Shown piece after piece: positions 57,638 to 64,000 of a DNA stretch of 64,000 bases. The position numbers and the translations under genes were made by a program. The notes under the pieces are model-generated. The model ran no database searches, had not been told where the DNA came from, and saw nothing but the letters and a program-made list of their open reading frames with translations. Origin of the DNA: Viola odorata (lineage: Eukaryota > Streptophyta > Magnoliopsida > Malpighiales > Violaceae); NCBI GenBank assembly GCA_963691705.1, contig OY829539.1, forward strand, positions 55,402,327 through 55,466,326, read 5' to 3'. Position 1 is the stretch's first letter; each line of letters starts with the position of its first letter.

Positions 57638-58847
57638 GGCTCTGTTTGGCAGTCCAGTTTAGTGAGGAAATGGTCAATGAGGAAATGTTCAGTGGGAAAA
57701 CAACATCTGGGAAATGGAGGGTGCTGTTTGGTAAAATTGTAAAAATTCAGTGGGAAAACGATATCTGGGAAATGGAGGGTGCTGTTTGGTAGTCCAGTTT
57801 TCCAAAACTATGATTTGGATGTAAAATGACCATAAATGGCATAATTCATTTTAAGTGTTTAAATTTTTTTTATTTTTTTATCTTTATATATATTTTTAAT
57901 CAATTTATTTATAATCTAACATCTAATAAAATTGATCTATATACCATAAATAAGACATTGTGCCGAAATAAATTGAGAGTGATTTTCGATTTGAGAGTGA
58001 TTTTACGGATGGATGTCGAAATAAATTGATGGGTTTTGTTGGAATGGATGTAGGGAAGGTGTGGTCAAAATTTGAGAGGATTCGGAGAAGATTTGGGGGA
58101 GATTCGAAGAAGAAAATCGATTTTAGAGGTGAAGGGGTCGGGTTGGAGGAGAGAGAAATTTCTGGAAAAAGTGAAGAAGAAGAGGGAAATCGCGATTTTA
58201 TATAGGGGAAATAGTTTTTACCACCCCTGAACTATCGTCTAAAATCAAAAACCTCCCCTGAACTTCATTTTTTGAAATTCGCCCCTCTGGACTATTGTTT
58301 TCGGTCAAAAAGCCCCTTCTGTCCATAATTAAATAAATTTTTTTGTGAATTCTTGGAATTTTTTACAATGTTTCTTGATTTTTAGGTTAATTACATTTTT
58401 TCGTGAATTTTTACATTTTCTTTAGATTTTTTACAATTTTGTTGGAGGAGAGAAAAATCCTTAGCGTGATCACGCCAAGGAAAAAGTGCCTAGCGTGAAT
58501 CACATTGGAGTATAAAATCCATTTTCAAAAAATTAATAAAAATAGAAAAAATGGATCTAGAATTACTTATCTTGAAATAGAGATTTTATTGGGGTAGTTT
58601 TTAATTTATTTTGTTGGTTATATAACGTAAAAAAATTAAAATGAAATGAAAAGTAAAAAAAAAGGAGAGAGAAGGCCAAATGGAGTTCCATTTTCGGAAT
58701 GGAGCATTCCCTAAACCCCTGTTTTTTTCATTTGGCTACCCAAAAATGCACTTTTTTATTTTCGGAATGGTGTTTACCAAACACCAAATTCGTCATTTCA
58801 TTCCGGGAATGCTGGGTTGGGTACCCAACCCAGACTCCCAAACAGCC
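57638..58847. mobile_element. Possible non-autonomous DNA element
   Basis: The ends form an imperfect inverted repeat: GGCTCTGTTTGGCAGTCCAG at the left and GGCTGTTTGGGAGTCTGG on the complement of the right. Inside, a segment of about 60 bp is repeated (GGGAAAACAACATCTGGGAAAT near 57692 and a variant near 57751). No transposase ORF is visible and no target duplication was found, so this remains a suggestion. Confidence 0.4.
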
Positions 58848-59037
58848 ACATAAGCACCTACACCAGCAACAAACACCTTTTTTTCATAATTAGTTTTAGC
58901 TGCTTATCCATCAAGCTTCATTTTTTTTTCTTCGTCTGCTTGGTTTCCACGTCAAAACCATAAATAACTATAGTTAGCAGTTAGCAGCTAGCAGCCAGTC
59001 TGTTAGTTATAAAACCTTAAATTTATGTGTTGTTTAT

Positions 59038-60433
59038 GGGATAAATCCAAAAAAAGTCCCTGCAGTCTAATTGATTGACTTTTTTCATCCCTCTGTTTTT
59101 TTTAAATTATTTTCAGTACTCCGAGTCAATAAAATGACTTTTTTCATCCCTCACCCTAACGCCGTCCGAAATTTCCGTCCGAAATTTGACGTGGCGCGAC
59201 ACGTCGCCTGACACATGACCCCATTGCTGACGTGGCACACCACGTCAGCAAAAAAAGGGTTAAAGGAAATTTGGGTCCCTGCAGTCTAATTGATTGACTT
59301 TTTTCATCCCTCTGTTTTTTTTTTACTATTTTTAGTACTCCGAGTCAATAAAATGACTTTTTTCATCCCTCACCCTAACGCCGTCCGAACCCTAACGCCG
59401 TCCATGCTCATATTAATTTCACGCCGTCCCCTGCTTCCTTTCGTACGAGAAACTACACCAGCCTTGAAATACGCGCCGGAATAGTAAACGACATTCTTTA
59501 TAATAAGGAGAGAGTATTAATTATTATGTTGTTAAATATTTTAATTTTATTATAAAATTATTAATATTTCAGTTTTCAAATAAGATATACTCCCTCCGGT
59601 CTCCAAAATATGTCGTTTTAGCATTTGCTTTTACTGTTTCGGAACGTATCTTAAGACGGCCGGAATAGTCACTATTTGAGACAATTTTGCCCCGAATTTT
59701 TTCTCGGAAATACGTTAAGGATTAACGTACGTTCGAAAAAAAGTACGGAATTTTTTGGGGTCAAATAGTGCCTCATCCGGCCTCCTCGATATGCGTTCCC
59801 TACTGAATATTGGGATGCGAGGAAGACATTTATTGGAGACCAGAGGGAGTATATAATAAATATATGAACAAAACATAACTAAATTTATATATAATAAATA
59901 TATGAACAAAACATATATATCTTATTTGAAAACTGAAATATTAATAATTTTATAATAAAATTAAAATATTTAACAACATAATAATTAATAATTTAAAACA
60001 ACCTCGGGTCGAGAGATACAAAAGTTGAAAAATGTTTGTGCTGGTGTAGTTTCTCGTACGAAAGGAAGTAGGGGACGACGTGAAATTAATATGAGCGTGG
60101 ACGGCGTTAGGGTGAGGGATGAAAAAAGTCATTTTATTGACTCGGAGTACTAAAAATAGTTTAAAAAAATAGAGGGATAAAAAAAGTCAATCAATTAGAC
60201 TGCAGGGACCCAAATTTCCTTTAACCCTTTTTTTGCTGACGTGGCGTGCCACGTCAGCAATGGGGTCATGTGTCAGGCGACGTGTCGCGCCACGTCAGAT
60301 TTCTGACGGCGTTAGGGTGAAGGATGAAAAAAGTCATTTTATTGACTCGGAGTACTGAAAATAGTTTTAAAAAAACAGAGGGATGAAAAAAGTCAATCAA
60401 TTAGACTACAGGGACTTTTTTTGGATTTATCCC
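59038..60433. mobile_element. Mutator-like foldback element with very long inverted arms
   Basis: A 1396-bp element flanked by an exact 10-bp duplication, tgttgtttat (59028-59037 and 60434-60443), within the size made by Mutator-like transposons. It starts GGGATAAATCC and ends GGATTTATCCC. The two halves are inverted copies of each other over almost their whole length, with arms of roughly 515-550 bp. Each arm itself contains two related blocks (GTCCCTGCAGTCTAATTGA occurs twice in the left arm). The tip is occupied by a Stowaway MITE (59590-59849). No coding capacity. A transcript would fold into a long hairpin. Confidence 0.87.
59590..59849. mobile_element. Stowaway-like MITE nested in the foldback element
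   Basis: A 260-bp insert with ends CTCCCTCCGGTCTCC and, on the complement of the right, CTCCCTCTGGTCTCC. It is flanked by TA on both sides (59588-59589 and 59850-59851). These are the terminal sequence and target of Stowaway (Tc1/mariner-type) MITEs. Confidence 0.88.
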
Positions 60434-60843
60434 TGTTGTTTATAGTGAGTAGTGAGTAGTGAGTAGTGAGTTTAGAGTTCCTTAAAAAGAATAAAACAAT
60501 TGTAGTTATACGAGTGTTGGTCCCTTGGACAGCAAGAACTGTAAGTCAACCCAGCAGCAGTCTTGCGTGGTAGTACGTTATTAGCTCCATTTATATGGAT
60601 CTTTTAGACCTTCATTTACCTTTTCAATGACGCATATTCTATGATTCTACCTCTTCTCGTTCCTATTTTTTTATGACGGACTAAAAACAGGTCATAATGA
60701 TTAATGAGAGAGCATTAGCACCACGTATTAGAGAAATAGCTGAGATCATCACTTCATTACCTCTCATTTGGCAGGAAAAATAACAACATTACAGCATTAT
60801 TTCTCCCTTTTACATACAAACAAACAAAAAGGACAGGAACCAT
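60434..60843. other. Spacer, 3' side of the TPR gene
   Basis: Contains a short GTAGTGA tandem repeat (about 60447-60473) and the presumed 3' UTR of the TPR protein gene. No other feature recognised. Confidence 0.4.
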
Positions 60844-61485
60844 TTAGGCCTTCGAGCCCAACAGGTCCAGTGCTTCCTGAGCCGTTGTCAATCCAGGCTG
60901 CAACCTCACGGCTTCTTGGTAGGCATCTCTCGCTTCCTCCGTCATCTTCTTAGCCTCATAGCATACTCCCAACAAACAGAACGTTTTCCCGTTGTCTTCA
61001 CTCAGCTTCACCGCCTCCGTCAAATCCTCGATTGCCGAGTCCACTCGCCTCCGGTTTACTCCCATCACCACCTCCGCTCTCTTGAACAGCGCGTCCCCTC
61101 TCTCCCCGTCGCTCAACGACTTCACCGCTAGCGGCGAGAGCGCCACATCCAGAGATTCCAGCGCGGAGGTCTTGAACCCTTGCAGATCCAAACTCAGCGC
61201 TTTGAGGATGTGCGACGCGGCGTCCTTGGGGTTCAACGAGATTGCTAGATCGGCTTCCTTTTCGGCTTGTTTGGCTAGAGTGGTGGCAGCCGAGCGGGAG
61301 TTTGCAGGAGATCTAGCTTGAGATAAGAGTTGGGCACCGCGAACGAAGTGACGCTTGGCTTGCGTGTCGGCGGTGTTCCGGTACCGGAACTTGTTTAAGA
61401 GTCTTTGCGGGTAATTGTGCATGTGGAGGAAGAAGAACACGACGCTGAGAATCAGACATGCTTGGAGAAGAAGATCGCCCCACAT
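60844..61485 (-). CDS. Membrane-anchored tetratricopeptide-repeat protein
   Basis: An intronless gene for 213 residues on the minus strand. Residues about 5-23 (LLLQACLILSVVFFFLHMH) are one hydrophobic segment that should anchor the N-terminus in a membrane. The rest is helical and reads as tetratricopeptide repeats: AEKEADLAISLNPKDAASHI (about 75-94), SALESLDVALS (about 107-117), DSAIEDLTEAVKLSEDNGKT (about 149-168) and EEARDAYQEAVRLQPGLTTA (about 184-203). The ends of the last two repeats are clear. TPR domains bind other proteins. The partner and pathway are not known to me. The frame is intact and the start ATG is the natural one. Confidence 0.85.
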   Translation of the reverse strand: MWGDLLLQACLILSVVFFFLHMHNYPQRLLNKFRYRNTADTQAKRHFVRGAQLLSQARSPANSRSAATTLAKQAEKEADLAISLNPKDAASHILKALSLDLQGFKTSALESLDVALSPLAVKSLSDGERGDALFKRAEVVMGVNRRRVDSAIEDLTEAVKLSEDNGKTFCLLGVCYEAKKMTEEARDAYQEAVRLQPGLTTAQEALDLLGSKA

Positions 61486-61587
61486 CTTCTACCTTTCTCT
61501 TACCTTTTTCCTTTTCCAGTTTTTTTACTGAACGGAGTTGAGATTTTCAGATGAGTAATGATATTTGGGAGGAATTCCCAAGAGGAA
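61486..61587. promoter_or_regulatory. Upstream region of the TPR gene
   Basis: Immediately upstream of the minus-strand TPR gene. On the minus strand it is purine-rich next to the start. No TATA box identified. Near 61571-61600 the phrase GGAATTCCCAAGA is repeated. Confidence 0.35.
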
Positions 61588-63765
61588 TTCCCAAGAGGAA
61601 TGGCGTGGCCACGTCATTCCTTAATTATAAGTTTGCCATTGGGTCATGAATTTACGAAAATACCCCGTGTTTCTTTTCCATGCACTCTCTTTCTTTCCCA
61701 ATTTTTAGGGTTTATTTTCCTCTTCCTGCTCTGCTGCTCTGCTGCTCCTCTTGCTACTTCATTTGTTAATTATTAAATAAATCCTCTGATAATTTTCCTC
61801 TTCCTCTTCCATTGCTGCTGCTTCATTTTGATATGCTTGATTTACAAGGGTGAAGGTAAACAATTAAATATTTTAAGGTTGGTTCCTGATTTATCAAGCA
61901 GTTTTTGGTGTTAGAATTTTTGAGTTTCAATTTTTTATTAATAATAAATCTACCCCTCTTATTAAAAAAAACTTTACTGGAGTTAGAATTTCATAAAAAA
62001 ATGATTTAAAAAATTATAATTTACCCCTCTTTTTTTGGTAAAAGGAAGGCATAAAGCATGTTTTATTCCTTTTATGAAATAGAATTATAATTTTTTTAAA
62101 ATAAAATAAGCACAAAAGAAATAATTCTAGTTCCTAAACATTTAAATTTAAAACAATAAAAGAAAAATCTGTTAACTTGTTTCCATCTACATTTTCCTTA
62201 TTTTTAAGAATGGCATTTTATTCGATAAGAGATGCTAGTTGCATTCATAATATTACATATTTAGCACAGATTAGCAGCCATAACCATAAAAGAGCTGCTA
62301 ATAAGTAAATTAGCAGTGCAAATATATAATCTCTAAAATTTCAAAAAGAAAAAGGCAGTTGCAAAAAGAGTACAAACACCAAATCTCTATTCATTATCAA
62401 ACAAGCCTCCATATCTTGAAACCAAGTAGTTTCTTTAACAATTTTGCTTCTCCCATAGGAACAGCAAAACTAGGTTGAGCTTATAAGAACAAACAACGGC
62501 TTGTCACCTAAACGATCCCGGCCCTGAAACAAAAGAGGTACACACCTTCAATGCATCAATGGAAAAGATATCTCTGACTAGCGACAGTAGGCAAAAGGTT
62601 AGAAAATAGAAACATTCAGCTGTGTCTATAGAGATTTATATGTCTAGTACACTTCACAAATGTAATTAATGACACCCAATTTGAGTCTGACACGTAGTTA
62701 ATACTACTAAACCTTCTTCCTTATAGTTCAGCAAAACAGAATGTACCATAAAAAATACCTTTAGGTCTGCCAATTCAATGACATAGGCACACTCGACAAC
62801 ATTCACCCCAACACGCTCTGCATCAAAATAGGCAAAAAGATGTGAAGTTATTCGCAGACGATATCAGGAAGTATACACAGATTCTGATAAAATTAATGCG
62901 TAGAACCAAATACATTTCATGATCCCATCAAACCCAACCCAACCAAACCAAACCAATACTTTCAATCACTACTGCACATAAAAATGCCCACAATACTCGA
63001 TAAGATACACAGACTCAAGAAACAATAATCCAGATCATATCAATGGCATGCGCCAAGTGACCTTGATCCTAATATGAAAAACTGAGCTGTAACACCCTTC
63101 ACAGATTCTGCTCCATCAAACAAACTTTTGCTTTGATTAAAGGCATTGAACTAATTGAATAAGAGAACGGTAATACCAAAAACAGATAATGCATAAAAAG
63201 ATGAAAGGTTGAATAAGCAGGTGGCAAGAATCAAATTAATCCAAGCAGCAATCAAATTAATTGAACAGCAGCAGCAACTAAATCAAACCAGGAGCAGCAA
63301 GCAACAATTAATTAATTAAATCAAGAGCAGCAATTAAATCAAAAAACAGTAATAAAATCAAACCTTGTTTGAGTGCTGCCGAGAAGGAGAGTGATTGAGA
63401 ATCGAGAGGTGAGGTTCCAAGACTTAGAGAGGGAGAGAGTGTGAATTCGTTGTGGTTTGGGGCTGATTTGGTGATTTGGGAACTGTGGCGGTGGTGATGG
63501 GTTTGATGTCGATGGTTGAGGAGAGGGAGCCGGCGAGAGTGAGAGGTTGAGTCATGGGTTGGTAAAGAGCATGGAGGAGGGAGGAAGGGAGGTCGCGAAT
63601 GGAGGAGCGAGGTATGGAGGAGGAACGTTGCAAAATCGCGAATGGAGAAGAAAAACCCTAGATCTAGATAGGGCTGAGGAAGAGAAGGAGACGAGGGGGG
63701 CAATTTCGTAACTTTGCCGGCAGTGGCAAATTTGAAATTATATACCACGTCATTCCTCTTGGGAA
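61588..63765. mobile_element. Possible inverted-repeat element, about 2.2 kb
   Basis: The first about 75 bp (TTCCCAAGAGGAATGGCGTGG, then GTTTGCCATTG, then TTACGAAAATACCCC) match the complement of the last about 70 bp (same start, then TTTGCCACTG, then TTACGAAATTGCCCC). No target-site duplication was found. Inside, I recognise no protein. A minus-strand frame at 63308-63748 is Ser/His/Pro-rich and starts inside the repeat. The region may be a DNA transposon with captured or non-coding sequence. Confidence 0.4.
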
Positions 63766-64000
63766 CAGTGTTTTTGGAACCGGACCGGACAGCGAACCGG
63801 AAATGAAAATTTCATGGTTCGACCGGGTTCAACCGGAAAAAACCGGATTGAACCATTGGACCGTTTTGAACCGGACGCATATCGAACCGTTCAATCTTAG
63901 ATAATTTAACCGGATTGAACCGGCTGGTTTTTTAGTTCTGATGGGCTGACCCATGCCTGTAATGGGCCGGCCCATCAAATTCTCAAAAAAAAAATAAAAA
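63766..64000 (+). mobile_element. Left end of a hAT-like repeat, cut by the window edge
   Basis: Starts CAGTGTTTTT, a terminal sequence common in plant hAT transposons, and contains at least seven AACCGG motifs in about 180 bp, as seen in hAT subterminal regions. Only the left end is in the window, so neither the right repeat nor the duplication can be checked. Confidence 0.5.

Noticed and set aside
60992..61321. 109-residue plus-strand frame
   Set aside because: Antisense shadow of the TPR protein gene.
63308..63748. 146-residue Ser/His/Pro-rich minus-strand frame
   Set aside because: Low-complexity composition, starts inside an inverted repeat, no recognised domain.

Overview
This is a window of a eudicot plant nuclear genome. 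The evidence is multi-exon genes with GT-AG introns, plant-type protein families (an ALA8-12-type lipid flippase, a calmodulin-like protein, the mitoribosomal protein mL53) and dense plant transposable elements (Tat-like Gypsy, PIF/Harbinger, hAT, Mutator-like, Stowaway, SINE). I cannot name the species.

Layout. 1-710 is flank. 711-4458 is a non-coding LTR element on the minus strand, followed by a SINE-like tRNA-derived sequence and a small hAT element. 7346-8934 holds two short intronless genes on the plus strand: a small membrane protein and a four-EF-hand calmodulin-like protein. 9555-28241 is the main gene block: two complete P4-ATPase genes on the minus strand in tandem (1196 and 1189 residues), each with 11 coding exons and the same exon boundaries. 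29.4-32.3 kb holds a decayed CCCH-zinc-finger gene fragment and an mL53 gene with a 27-nt last exon.

32323-48246 is a 15.9-kb Tat-like Gypsy element with a GGTAC target-site duplication. It sits inside a second copy of the CCCH fragment. Its protease and reverse transcriptase are missing, and a 3.07-kb solo LTR (TSD GGCAT) splits its integrase. Downstream of pol it carries two homologous antisense genes in tandem, both decayed and both with an intron at a matching place. This tandem antisense pair is the most unusual feature here.

49-52 kb has a probable solo LTR. 52443-57228 is a complete but decayed PIF/Harbinger transposon: TTA target duplication, Myb-like ORF1, a 100-bp-period satellite, then a DDE transposase. 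59038-60433 is a long-hairpin Mutator-like element with a 10-bp target duplication and a Stowaway MITE at its tip. 60844-61485 is a membrane-anchored TPR gene. The right end has a possible inverted-repeat element and the start of a further hAT-like element.

The apparently working genes are the two flippases, the calmodulin-like protein, the small membrane protein, mL53 and the TPR protein. They do not form a pathway. All exon calls come from reading splice sites and conserved motifs by eye, with no transcript data.
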